Of a stretch of DNA of 25,615 nt, positions 14,800 through 22,011 are shown one piece after another. The DNA is taken from positions 1 to 25,615 of the forward strand of contig CAMLJW010000013.1 of NCBI GenBank assembly GCA_946480485.1. Direction: 5' to 3'. The position numbers and the translations under genes were made by a program. The stretch's first letter is position 1. Every line of letters starts with the position of its first letter. A model generated the notes under the pieces. The model made no database searches and had not been told where the DNA came from. It saw only the letters and a list, made by a program, of their open reading frames with translations. The stretch is from an uncultured Streptomyces sp. (GTDB taxonomy: Bacteria > Actinomycetota > Actinomycetes > Streptomycetales > Streptomycetaceae).

Positions 14800-15111
14800 C
14801 TCGCCCCCGCCGGGACGTACCTCCTCCACCGGCGCCAGGGCACCGCGCCCTGGCGCCAGCCGCATGCCGACACGCGTGCGAGCGCGGCGTGCACTCCGCC
14901 TCGCCCCATCCGCACTCCGCCATGGAGACCCTGACGGCGCCGATGTCACGGACCTCGCCGGCCCTCGTCGAAAGAGTCCAGCACCGGCCGGTGGGCGAAA
15001 CCCACCTGCACCGCTCCGATAGCATCTTCGAACTCACGACGAACGCCCCCATCGCCCTTCCTGCACCGGAAAACCATGCCATCCAGCACCGTAAGTAACC
15101 TAATTTAACCA
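14800..15111. other. Intergenic region with an AT-rich segment before the PAP2 gene
   Basis: About 312 bases. The first two thirds are GC-rich with no convincing gene. The last 25 bases, and the first 80 of the following gene, are strikingly AT-rich for this genome (for example ACCTAATTTAACCAATG near 15100-15114). Such stretches are typical of promoters or of recently acquired DNA. No ribosome site precedes the following ATG. Confidence 0.5.
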
Positions 15112-16557
15112 ATGCCTAACAAATCGGCCAAAGAATTGATACCTATAGCACGGTTGTTTTCGCGAATAAACTGCAGAATTGCGTTCTCCGTGTGGCGTCA
15201 ACCACGGGCGATACTGTGGGGCACGGCGGGTGTGGCGGTTCTCGGATTCCTCATCGCGCTGGAGATCGTCGCGCGTCGCTACGACCAGCCGGGGCCGATC
15301 ACCGGCCAGGCACGCGAGGTGATATTCCCGCCCAGATCAGGTTTCCTGCTGTACGCCAGTATGGCGTTGATGATGGTGGTTCTCACCCGGAGGCAACGGT
15401 TCATCGCGGCCGGTGCCGCAATCGGCATCGATGTCGCCTTCGTGCTGGTGCGGTGGGCGGTCGGTGCCAAGGTGACCGACGGCCACCCCTTCGGCAACGG
15501 CGCTCTGTGGGTGATATTGGGCTGTGCGGTCATCGCTGTCACGCGCCGCTCCGGCGGGGAACGTGTCCTGATGCTGAAGGGCGTCGGACTGGCCCTGCTG
15601 CTGGTGGCCGGCCGCAAGACCGGCGATGCCTGGCTACTGATCACGTCGAAGACCCGCCCGGCGGTGCTCGATCAGTACGTGGCAACCGCCGATCACGCGC
15701 TGGGCGATCCGTCCTGGCTGGTGGGCCGGATCCTCACGGCCACCGGCCCGATCGGCGCCCATGCTCTCAACTACGTCTACGCTCAGCTTGCGGTGGCCGC
15801 GGTCGTCGTCGCGCTGTACCAGTTGCGCAACGTGGCGGTCGAGCGCCGCTTTCCGGGCCATCACCTGGTGCGTACCTTTCTGGTGATCGGCCTTCTCGGG
15901 CCGGTCATCTACATGATCTTCCCGGTGGTGGGACCGATCTACGCCTACGGCGCCGGCACCGAGCACTGGGCGTCGGCCCACCTGTGGCCGGAAACGAGGT
16001 CCACCGAGCAGTGGGCGGTGGCCAACCTCTGGCCGGACACGGCGTCGCCGATCAAGATCCCGCACCAGATGCCATTCGACGAGATCACCCCACGCAACTG
16101 CATGCCCAGCCTGCACACAGCGTGGGCAACCGCGATCTTCATGCATTCCCGGAAGGGCCCGCGGATTCTGCAATTCGCGGGTACGTTCTGGCTGATTGCC
16201 ACGCTCGTCGCCACACTGGGATTCGGCTACCACTACGGCGCGGATCTCGTTGCCGGGGTGGTATTTGCGGTCACGATCGAGGCAGCTCTGCGCTCGATCG
16301 ACCGAGGCTGGGATCGATCAGGAATCCAGCTGGTCGCTTACGGCGCAACGGTCTTCGCCGCGCTCTTGGTGTCATATCGCTATCTGCCGATGGAGATGAC
16401 CCGATATCCGTGGGTGTTTGGACCAGTTCTCCTTCTGGCGATGACGTCAGTGGTCCACGGCTACGTACGGACCACCACACTGTGGGAACCGAAGGCCGCG
16501 CCGGCGCGGCAGCCGGAACCGCAACCCGACACCCGGACCTGTCAGGCGCGGTCGTAG
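15112..16557 (+). CDS. PAP2-superfamily phosphatase/transferase (inositolphosphotransferase-like)
   Basis: A 481-residue multi-pass membrane protein. The PAP2 signature is CMPSLHT (330-336) and YHYGADLVAG (373-382): the first His acts as acid and the second as the phospho-accepting nucleophile. A matching first motif, K-x(6)-R-P, is RKTGDAW / KTRP (about 168-183). The enzyme probably acts on a lipid phosphate or transfers a polar head group, as in Aur1/Ipt1-type proteins. Helices lie at about 33-52, 76-92, 100-117, 128-144, 153-168, 222-237, 254-276, 351-370, 377-392 and 408-445. The start is uncertain: no ribosome site precedes ATG 15112, and an in-frame GTG lies at 15190. The first 26 codons are AT-rich. 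A 15-residue tandem duplication occurs at 283-312. Confidence 0.8.
   Translation: MPNKSAKELIPIARLFSRINCRIAFSVWRQPRAILWGTAGVAVLGFLIALEIVARRYDQPGPITGQAREVIFPPRSGFLLYASMALMMVVLTRRQRFIAAGAAIGIDVAFVLVRWAVGAKVTDGHPFGNGALWVILGCAVIAVTRRSGGERVLMLKGVGLALLLVAGRKTGDAWLLITSKTRPAVLDQYVATADHALGDPSWLVGRILTATGPIGAHALNYVYAQLAVAAVVVALYQLRNVAVERRFPGHHLVRTFLVIGLLGPVIYMIFPVVGPIYAYGAGTEHWASAHLWPETRSTEQWAVANLWPDTASPIKIPHQMPFDEITPRNCMPSLHTAWATAIFMHSRKGPRILQFAGTFWLIATLVATLGFGYHYGADLVAGVVFAVTIEAALRSIDRGWDRSGIQLVAYGATVFAALLVSYRYLPMEMTRYPWVFGPVLLLAMTSVVHGYVRTTTLWEPKAAPARQPEPQPDTRTCQARS
15958..16047 (+). repeat. 45-bp in-frame tandem duplication inside the PAP2 gene
   Basis: Two consecutive 15-codon units encode TEHWASAHLWPETRS and TEQWAVANLWPDTAS. 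They lie in the extracytoplasmic loop just before the PSLHT motif. Ten of fifteen residues are identical, so the duplication is not recent. Confidence 0.85.
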
Positions 16558-16763
16558 GCGCGGTCGTCGACGGGCACCCGGTCGAAGAGCGCGCGCGTAA
16601 AGGGCAGGCTGTAGGCATGACGTCCTCTCGGAGTCGCCCCCCTGCGCCGACGGCTGCGGGTCCGCCGGCGCGCCTGGGGGATCACGGGCCGGGAGTTCCC
16701 TTCGAGCGTCGCAGGTGGTGGGCCATACCTCTTCGGTCGACGTCGTGTGCCGCTCGGCTCGCT

Positions 16764-18085
16764 TCACCGTGAGGGCTCGCTCCCCTCCCTGGCAGGGCCG
16801 AGGCGCGCCGGGGGCACTGTGCAGACGAACTTGCCGTGCAGCAGGTAGGGCAGCGGGTGGGACAGGGTGACCCGGGCGTGTTCCTTCCCGAACTCGGCGG
16901 CGTCCAGGACGCTGAGGAAGGTCCGGTCCCGACCCGCGTCGTACACCTGGCACAGCAGCCAGCCCGAGTCCTCCCGGGTGCCGCGGGGGTCGGGGACGAA
17001 CACCGGCTCGCACACCACGTGGCCCTCGCCGTAGTCGTGGATGTCCCAGGAGCCCAACTCGGTGTCCGCCTTGACGACCCGGCTGGAGCCGGCGATGCTT
17101 CGCGCGGTGGCGAAGGCGTAGACGTAGCGGGTCGGCAGGCCCTCGCGCGCGTCGCTGGAAAACGGCGTCTCGCAGTCGAAGGGGACCAGTTCCCGGCTGC
17201 TGTAGCGGCCGTCGGCGGTCAGCCGGACGCGGTGCAGGCGGTTGGTGAAGCCCGGGTGGCCCCAGTTGTGGTGCAGGGAGGCCGTGAAGCCGCGGATGCA
17301 GGAGTCGTCGGAGTGGATGTTCATGTCCAGCACGACGTCGTCGCCGTCGTCGAAGGCGTTGGCCACGTGGACCGGGTAGCAGGCGGGGGCCTCGTACGTA
17401 CGGGTGGTCCAGGTCCGTCGGTCGATGACGCAGAACCGTGTCGGCTCCTTCGGGCGCCAGCGGAAGACGTCGTTCATCGCAGTGAAGCCGAGGGTGGCGC
17501 CGATCAGGGCCGGATAACATGGGGCAGCTTGATCAGGCGTGAACCGCGGCCGGTGCCGTGCGGGCCGACCGACCACAGCCGCACGCCGGTGGGGAAGGTG
17601 CAGATCTCCAGGAAGCATCGCTCGCCGCTGCCCGGATCCAGGTGGCTCTCCCCGACGAGGTACAGCTGCCGTTTCGGCAGCGCGCCGCCGAAGTCGTCCC
17701 GGCCCAGTGGGGCGAGGGTGCGCGGGTCCAGAGCGAAGGGCGCCCCCGCCCCGCCGAGCAGCAGCAGCCGGTCGCCGATCACGCAGGGCACGTGGTTGGG
17801 GGAGTCCTTGACCGTCTCCCATCCCGCCTGCGGCGGAAGGATGCCAGGGGCGAAGGAGGCCACCATCCCGCGCAGGCCGGTGAACAGCCGGGTGGGCAGA
17901 CGCCGGTCGGCGAGTGTGCTGAAGGTGGCGCCGATCAACCGTCCCGCGGCCTGTTCGCGGCGGCGCACGGGGGTGCGGACGAGGTCGCCGCGGAAGGAGA
18001 CACCGGAGTCGGTGAAGGTGTACGCGGCGACGAACCCGTCGGCGTCGGCGAAGGCGTTGGCCAGCGGCGTGCCGTACGAGCGACC
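16764..18085 (-). pseudogene. Carotenoid oxygenase B, disrupted by deletion and frameshift
   Basis: A carotenoid cleavage oxygenase (RPE65-like seven-blade propeller, iron held by four His). On the minus strand the first half runs from about 18085 (GTPLANAFADADGF, VSFRGDLVRTP, DSPNHVPCVIGDRLLLLGG, LWSVGPHGTGRGSRLIKLPH) to a TGA at 17504. The protein then continues in another frame from about 17510 (ALIGATLGFTAMNDVFRWRP, ACYPVHVANAFDDGDDVVLD, EGHVVCEPVFVPDPRG, PYLLHGKFV). His ligands 1 (17642-17644), 3 (17367-17369) and 4 (16836-16838) are visible. The segment with ligand 2, normally right after LPHVI, is missing at the shift, so about 20-25 residues are deleted. It cannot encode an active enzyme. 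Confidence 0.8.
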
Positions 18086-18109
18086 GCCCGCCGACTTGGG
18101 TCGGTCCGC

Positions 18110-18875
18110 GACCTGGAGGGTCTCGTCCATCACCCGCTCGTAGCGCATGCCCTCCAGGACGATGCGCGAGCCGTACTCGTAGGCGTTGACCGTGTGCAGG
18201 ATGAAGCAGGGGTCGATGCTGAACCAGCGGACGTCCGCGCCGGTGCCGTTACGGGGCAGCACCCCGAAGCGGGCCGGGTAGTCCGGGTCCCAGTTGTAGA
18301 CGGCTCCCCTGACGACCCGTAGCGGGCTGGAGAACCGTGCGGGCATGTCGAAGAGGATCACGTAGTTCTGGGTCAGCGCCATGTCGTGCATGATCGGCGT
18401 GGCCGGCACCGGGACCGGGACCACTTTGCGCACCCGTGCGCCGGGGCCCAGGACGACGTACTGGACGTGCCGGCGGAACGGCTTGTAGGCGATGGCGTGC
18501 AGTTCGCCGGTGGCCGGGTCGTACTTGGGGTGCGCGGAGAAACCGCCGGGCAGGGTGCCGTCGAAGTCGGTGTAGCGCAGGGTGTCCAGTTCAAAGCTGA
18601 GCTCGGCCGGGGCGCAGCCGGCCTCGACCAGCGCCAGGGTCAGTCCGGCGTGGCCGACCACATGGGTGTTGACCGCGTCGAGGACATTGTGTCGGGGACC
18701 CGGCGCCTTGGCCTCGCCCAGGGCACGGCTGACGCCCCGGGAGCGTACCCACCGGTTGCGGTACCACTCGGCGCGGCCGTCGCGCAGGCGTACGCCGTGC
18801 ACCATGCCGTCGGCCAGGAACGCCTTGTAGCCGCGGGACCTGGGAGGGCGGACGGGGTTCGGTCCGATCTGCGAG
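18110..18875 (-). pseudogene. Carotenoid oxygenase A, truncated at both ends and fused to B
   Basis: A second carotenoid oxygenase of a different subfamily, in the same open frame upstream of B. It begins abruptly at IGPNPVRPP near 18875 (N-terminal residues lost) and continues as ADGMVHGVRLRDGRAEWYRN, FSAHPKYDPATGELHA, PIMHDMALTQNYVILFD and DPCFILHTVNAYEYG. His ligands 1-3 are present (codons at 18530-18532, 18386-18388 and 18194-18196). After MRYERVMDE (about 18125) the C-terminal blades and the fourth His are missing and oxygenase B starts. The two fragments form one continuous frame, so a fused product could in principle be made, but neither half has a complete iron site. Confidence 0.78.
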
Positions 18876-18880
18876 CCGGA

Positions 18881-19015
18881 ATGGCCTCCTTCAACCCGAT
18901 GCCCGGCATCGTCGAGGCGTCGGACGTGGCGGCGGCGGTCGCCTTCCTCGCCTCCGACGACGCCCGGTTCATCACCGGGGTCACCCTGCCGGTCGACGGC
19001 GGATACACCGCGTGA
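18881..19015 (+). pseudogene. C-terminal fragment of a short-chain dehydrogenase/reductase (SDR)
   Basis: From 18881 the plus strand reads MASFNPMPGIVEASDVAAAV then AFLASDDARFITGVTLPVDG and GYTA, stop at 19013-19015. This is the standard end of classical SDR proteins (x-D-V-A-x-A-V-x-F-L-A-S-D-x-A-x-x-I-T-G-x-x-L-x-V-D-G-G). The Rossmann fold, the cofactor site and the catalytic Tyr-Lys are absent; about 45 of 250 residues remain. It abuts the truncated end of carotenoid oxygenase A on the other strand, so a deletion or insertion joined the two. Confidence 0.85.
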
Positions 19016-19120
19016 GCTCTCCCGTGTGCGGCGGTGTGCGACGCTCGAAGCGCACGCCCTTGCAGGCGAGGCACGTGCGCGACTTCGGCTGATGGGCGCG
19101 CTGAGGGCCGGAGGATGAGG

Positions 19121-19365
19121 GTGGCACCGCGTGCAGCACGTCATCGGCGTTCGTTGAAGCGTCGTTTCCTCGCCGGGGCTTCTGCAACTCCGGCGGCCGG
19201 GCTTGCGGTCACCGCGACGATGGCCGTCAACGCCGAGGCGGCGTGGACGTCGGCATCTCGGATGGCCGGGTGCTGCAGGTCGACGCCCGCCCGAGCTCCC
19301 GGTTCACGGTGATCTGGCAGCAGGAGTCGTTCCCGTACACGATCAAGTCCGACACCGGTCCCTGA
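19121..19365 (+). pseudogene. Small secreted protein, apparently frameshifted
   Basis: GTG at 19121 follows GGAGG at 19110-19114 with good spacing and opens a typical signal peptide: a basic run (RHRRSLKRRF), a hydrophobic core (LAGASATPAAGLAVTATMAV) and a likely cleavage site NAEA. Near 19230 the frame must shift to continue as a plausible mature part (GVDVGISDGRVLQVDA, SSRFTVIWQQESFPYTIKSD) ending at 19363-19365. Without the shift the frame turns into Arg/Ser-rich sequence. I do not recognise the mature domain. A genuine short exported protein in the first frame is the alternative. Confidence 0.4.
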
Positions 19366-19430
19366 CCGGCATCAACTGCCCCGCCGTGCCCCGTCTGGCG
19401 GTTTGCTCACCCACCCACCGGTCCAGGTGC

Positions 19431-19444
19431 GTCACCGGGGTGAC
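19431..19444. promoter_or_regulatory. 14-bp inverted repeat upstream of the motif-sharing gene pair
   Basis: GTCACC at 19431-19436 and GGTGAC at 19439-19444 are exact inverted arms two bases apart. The dyad lies 69 bases before the ATG at 19513, a normal place for an operator. Confidence 0.35.
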
Positions 19445-19512
19445 CCGGTCCGGTTGGGCCTGATGACCACCAACTCCTGTGCAGGGCACGGACGTTAAGG
19501 CATCATGCTGGC

Positions 19513-19845
19513 ATGGCGACGTTTAACCAGGGCAACCAGACGGTGCACGGCAACCAGTACATGGGTGACACCATCAACGTCACTCACGGGGAGCGCAGCC
19601 CCATCGACGCCCGGACGGTGGCGAGGGCGTTCGACCGGGCGCTGGCCGCGGTGCAGGAGCTGGAGGTTCCCGCCGCCACCCGCGAGCAGGTGACCGCGGA
19701 GCTGACCGCAGCGCGCGGAGAGCTGGAGGCCGGGGACACCGGCGCTGCACGGGGCCGCCTGGCCGGGCTCCTCACCATGGGTGGCACAGTCGCAGAGATG
19801 GTGAACAACCTTGCTGGTGCTGTGAGGGTGTTCCTCGGTGGGTAA
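19513..19845 (+). CDS. Small protein with an N-terminal Q/N-rich motif and helical domain
   Basis: A 110-residue soluble protein of unknown function. Residues 4-24 hold FNQ-x-x-Q-x-V-x-G-x-QY-x-x-D-x-IN, the same ungapped motif found at residues 22-42 of the next protein. After about residue 30 it is helical and Ala/Glu-rich (DARTVARAFDRALAAVQELE, AATREQVTAELTAARGELEA), ending in a hydrophobic patch (VAEMVNNLAGAVRVFLGG). The motif fixes the start at 19513, although AAGG at 19497-19500 is too far for a normal ribosome site, so the message may be leaderless. It overlaps the next gene by 8 bases, so the two are coupled. Glycine-spaced Q/N motifs of this style occur at the ends of actinobacterial signalling and conflict proteins. 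Confidence 0.75.
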   Translation: MATFNQGNQTVHGNQYMGDTINVTHGERSPIDARTVARAFDRALAAVQELEVPAATREQVTAELTAARGELEAGDTGAARGRLAGLLTMGGTVAEMVNNLAGAVRVFLGG

Positions 19846-20506
19846 CCCGTATGACCGTGACCGCGAGGGCTCCAGAGGCAACCAGGGGCGGGGGGCAGAC
19901 TTCAACCAGCAGGGTCAGCAGGTCAACGGCCCCCAGTACAACGCCGATCAAATCAACATCGGCGAATCCATCTCTCCGGATGACATTGCCGAAGGGCTGA
20001 GGCGAGACCGTGAGCGCACGCTAAGAGAAAGGGAGAGCGCCGCCCAGATCCAGCGTGAACGTGCCGCCCAGATCCAGCGTGAATGGGACCAGCGTAGACG
20101 GGAAGAGAACGACCTCAAGCTCTACGGTTACCGGCACTACACCCGGGACAGGAACACGTGGTTGCAGAGTCTTCCCCCTCGGGAAAGGCGAAACGAGCGA
20201 CGGCGCCAGAGTGCCCGAACCAAGCACGGAACGCCGCCGTGGCGTCACCATCAGCGAATTCTGCGTGCTGGAAATCTCCCCACTGATACGAGTCCCGCCG
20301 ACCCTCGGTACCTTCAGGCGAAGAGGGGAGTTGAGCGTACGGAGGAAAAGCGCGAGCTGCACTACGTCACTGCAACCTTTGCCATCATGCTCGCGCTGAC
20401 TCTGATCGCCATAGTGGACGGTGCCCTCTGGCTGGCTGTGATCTGGGGATCCGTAATGATCAGTGGACTGGTGTTCGGCTACGTCAAGCGCAGGGCTTCG
20501 CCGTAG
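19838..20506 (+). CDS. Q/N-motif, coiled-coil, two-helix membrane protein
   Basis: A 222-residue protein starting at GTG 19838, inside the end of the previous gene. Residues 22-42 hold the shared motif (FNQQGQQVNGPQYNADQINI). A highly charged helix follows at about 48-95, with an internal repeat AAQIQRER/AAQIQREW (68-83). Residues 96-170 are basic and polar. Two membrane helices (about 176-195 and 198-215) end in a short basic tail (KRRASP), so nearly the whole protein is probably cytosolic. Composition is less GC-rich than in neighbouring genes, which suggests recent transfer. The layout of an N-terminal interaction motif, a coiled coil and a membrane hairpin resembles membrane-acting effectors. 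No family was recognised, and the function is inference. Confidence 0.75.
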   Translation: MGNPYDRDREGSRGNQGRGADFNQQGQQVNGPQYNADQINIGESISPDDIAEGLRRDRERTLRERESAAQIQRERAAQIQREWDQRRREENDLKLYGYRHYTRDRNTWLQSLPPRERRNERRRQSARTKHGTPPWRHHQRILRAGNLPTDTSPADPRYLQAKRGVERTEEKRELHYVTATFAIMLALTLIAIVDGALWLAVIWGSVMISGLVFGYVKRRASP

Positions 20507-20607
20507 TCGGGTGATGTCCGGTTGATCATGTGAGTCCGAGCGTGGTCAGTACCCACGCGATCGGCGGAGCGGCTGCGGGCTGGACTTGCGCAGAAGCGGC
20601 CAGTCGG

Positions 20608-21189
20608 TCAGCGGGCCGTCGGCTGGGGATCGGACACCTGGGCGAGCACATGGTCGACCAGGCTCAGCAGTACGTCCCGGCAGGCGCCGCGCTCCCGGGC
20701 GTCGAAAATGCGTACCGGCGACGTCGGAGGGAGGGCGAGAGCACTGCGGATCTGTTCGACGCCGTAGTGCGGTCGGCCTTCGAAGCGGTTGACGGCCACG
20801 ACGAAGGGGATGTTGCGTTTCTCGAAGAAGTCGATGGCGGCGAAGCTCGACTCCAGGCGCCCGGTGTCCACCAGCACCACCCCACCGAGGGCCCCGACCG
20901 CCAGGTCGTTCCACATGAACCAGAAGCGCTGCTGGCCGGGTGTACCGAACAGGTAGAGCACCAGGTCGGGGGTGAGCGTGATGCGGCCGAAGTCCAGGGC
21001 GACGGTCGTGGTCGTCTTGGCTTCCACACCGATCACGTCGTCCACCCCGACCCCCGCGGCGGTCAGTCGTTCCTCCGTACGCAGCGGAGTGATCTCACTG
21101 ATGGCGGTCACCATGGTGGTCTTGCCGACGCCGAACCCGCCGGATATCAGGATTTTGACAGCCTCGGGAGCGTTGTCAGAGCCGGGCAA
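20608..21189 (-). CDS. cvnD: Conservon Ras-like GTPase CvnD
   Basis: A 193-residue GTP-binding protein, the fourth gene of a conservon. The P-loop is GGFGVGKTT (about 17-25), the switch/G3 region LFGTPGQQRFWFM (about 80-92) and the G4-like motif AVNRFEG (about 132-138). It probably cycles between GTP and GDP forms in the membrane-associated Cvn complex. The start is TTG at 21189 with GAGGAA well placed before it; the gene overlaps cvnC by 14 bases. The length and motifs are normal for CvnD. It ends about 100 bases from the convergent two-helix membrane gene. Confidence 0.93.
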   Translation of the reverse strand: MPGSDNAPEAVKILISGGFGVGKTTMVTAISEITPLRTEERLTAAGVGVDDVIGVEAKTTTTVALDFGRITLTPDLVLYLFGTPGQQRFWFMWNDLAVGALGGVVLVDTGRLESSFAAIDFFEKRNIPFVVAVNRFEGRPHYGVEQIRSALALPPTSPVRIFDARERGACRDVLLSLVDHVLAQVSDPQPTAR

Positions 21190-21565
21190 GGCCGTTCCTC
21201 ACTTTCTGCAGCAGGGCGATCTGTGGGCTTTCGGCCACGTGGATGGGTGGGCGGGCGAGGATCCTGCCTTGTTCCAGCAGGTCCGAGAGCAGGATGGTCG
21301 TCACGGAGACCGGCAGGTCCAGGTAGGCGGAGATCTCGGCGGCAGCCAGTGGCTGCGCACACATGCGCAGGATGCGCAGGTGCTCCGGCTGTAGGCCGTG
21401 GCCGACGGACGGCAGGGGCAGATCGACCGTCGTCACCAGAGTGATGAGCGTGAAGACGTCCTGGCTGGGCTGGGTACGGCCGCCGGTCAGCGTGAACGCC
21501 CGTACCATCCTCCACTCAGTGCCCCCCTCGGGCTGAGCCCAGGACTGCTGAGGGCCGCCGTTCAC
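21176..21565 (-). CDS. cvnC: Conservon DUF742 protein CvnC
   Basis: A 129-residue DUF742 protein, the third member of the conservon. Typical features are MVRAFTLTGGRT (about 20-31), LQPEHLRILRMCAQPLAAAEISAYLDLP (about 58-85, a winged-helix-like stretch), VSVTTILLSDLLEQGRI and the C-terminal LLQKVRNGLARL. It is thought to link the roadblock protein with the GTPase in the complex. It starts at GTG 21565 in a GTGA overlap with the stop of cvnB. Confidence 0.93.
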   Translation of the reverse strand: MNGGPQQSWAQPEGGTEWRMVRAFTLTGGRTQPSQDVFTLITLVTTVDLPLPSVGHGLQPEHLRILRMCAQPLAAAEISAYLDLPVSVTTILLSDLLEQGRILARPPIHVAESPQIALLQKVRNGLARL

Positions 21566-22011
21566 CGCTCGAAACCGTGCACGTCGGGCGGGGTTGAGAA
21601 CTCGGCACGGGGGGCCGCACTGAGGTGCTCCCCGACCTTCTTCAACAGCATGTTCATCTCGAACGCCACCACGCCGACATCGGCCTGTGCCTCGGTCAGC
21701 ACAGCGAGGTGCGCGCCTGCGCCGGCCGACGTGAGGACGAGGAAGCCATTCCGCATCTCGAGCAGCGACTGGACGACCGACCCACCGTCGAAGTCGGCGC
21801 AGACGCCCCGGCCCAGGCTCATCAGCCCCGACACGGTCGCGGCCAGCCGCTCGGCCTCGGGTCTGGGGAAGGCCGCGGACTTACTGACCACCAGACCGTC
21901 CTCGGACACCACGACGGCGAATCTCACACCGGTCACCTGCTGTACAAGGCCGGTCAGCAGGAAGTCGAGGTTGTTGGAGGTGGCGGGGGCGCGGTGCGGG
22001 TGAACGGTCAT
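21562..22011 (-). CDS. cvnB: Conservon roadblock/LC7 protein CvnB
   Basis: A 149-residue roadblock/LC7 protein, second in the conservon. It begins LDFLLTGLVQQVTGVRFAVV (about 14-33), then VSEDGLVVSKSAAFPR and a Gly/Ala-rich helix AERLAATVSGLMSLG (about 53-67), with the beta sheet RNGFLVLTSAGAGAHLAV near 105. Such proteins often act as GTPase regulators. It starts at ATG 22011 in an ATGA overlap with the stop of cvnA. Similar proteins are common wherever CvnD-type GTPases occur. Confidence 0.93.
   Translation of the reverse strand: MTVHPHRAPATSNNLDFLLTGLVQQVTGVRFAVVVSEDGLVVSKSAAFPRPEAERLAATVSGLMSLGRGVCADFDGGSVVQSLLEMRNGFLVLTSAGAGAHLAVLTEAQADVGVVAFEMNMLLKKVGEHLSAAPRAEFSTPPDVHGFER

Noticed and set aside
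16542..16630. Minus-strand tail AYSLPFTRALFDRVPVDDRA then YDRA at the end of the PAP2 gene
   Set aside because: It reads somewhat protein-like, but it is short, overlaps the PAP2 3' end and matches no family I can name.
19505..19693. Forward frame starting at ATG 19505, better spaced from AAGG than the called start at 19513
   Set aside because: Its product is Arg/Ser/Trp-rich without motif. The frame at 19513 carries the motif shared with the next gene.
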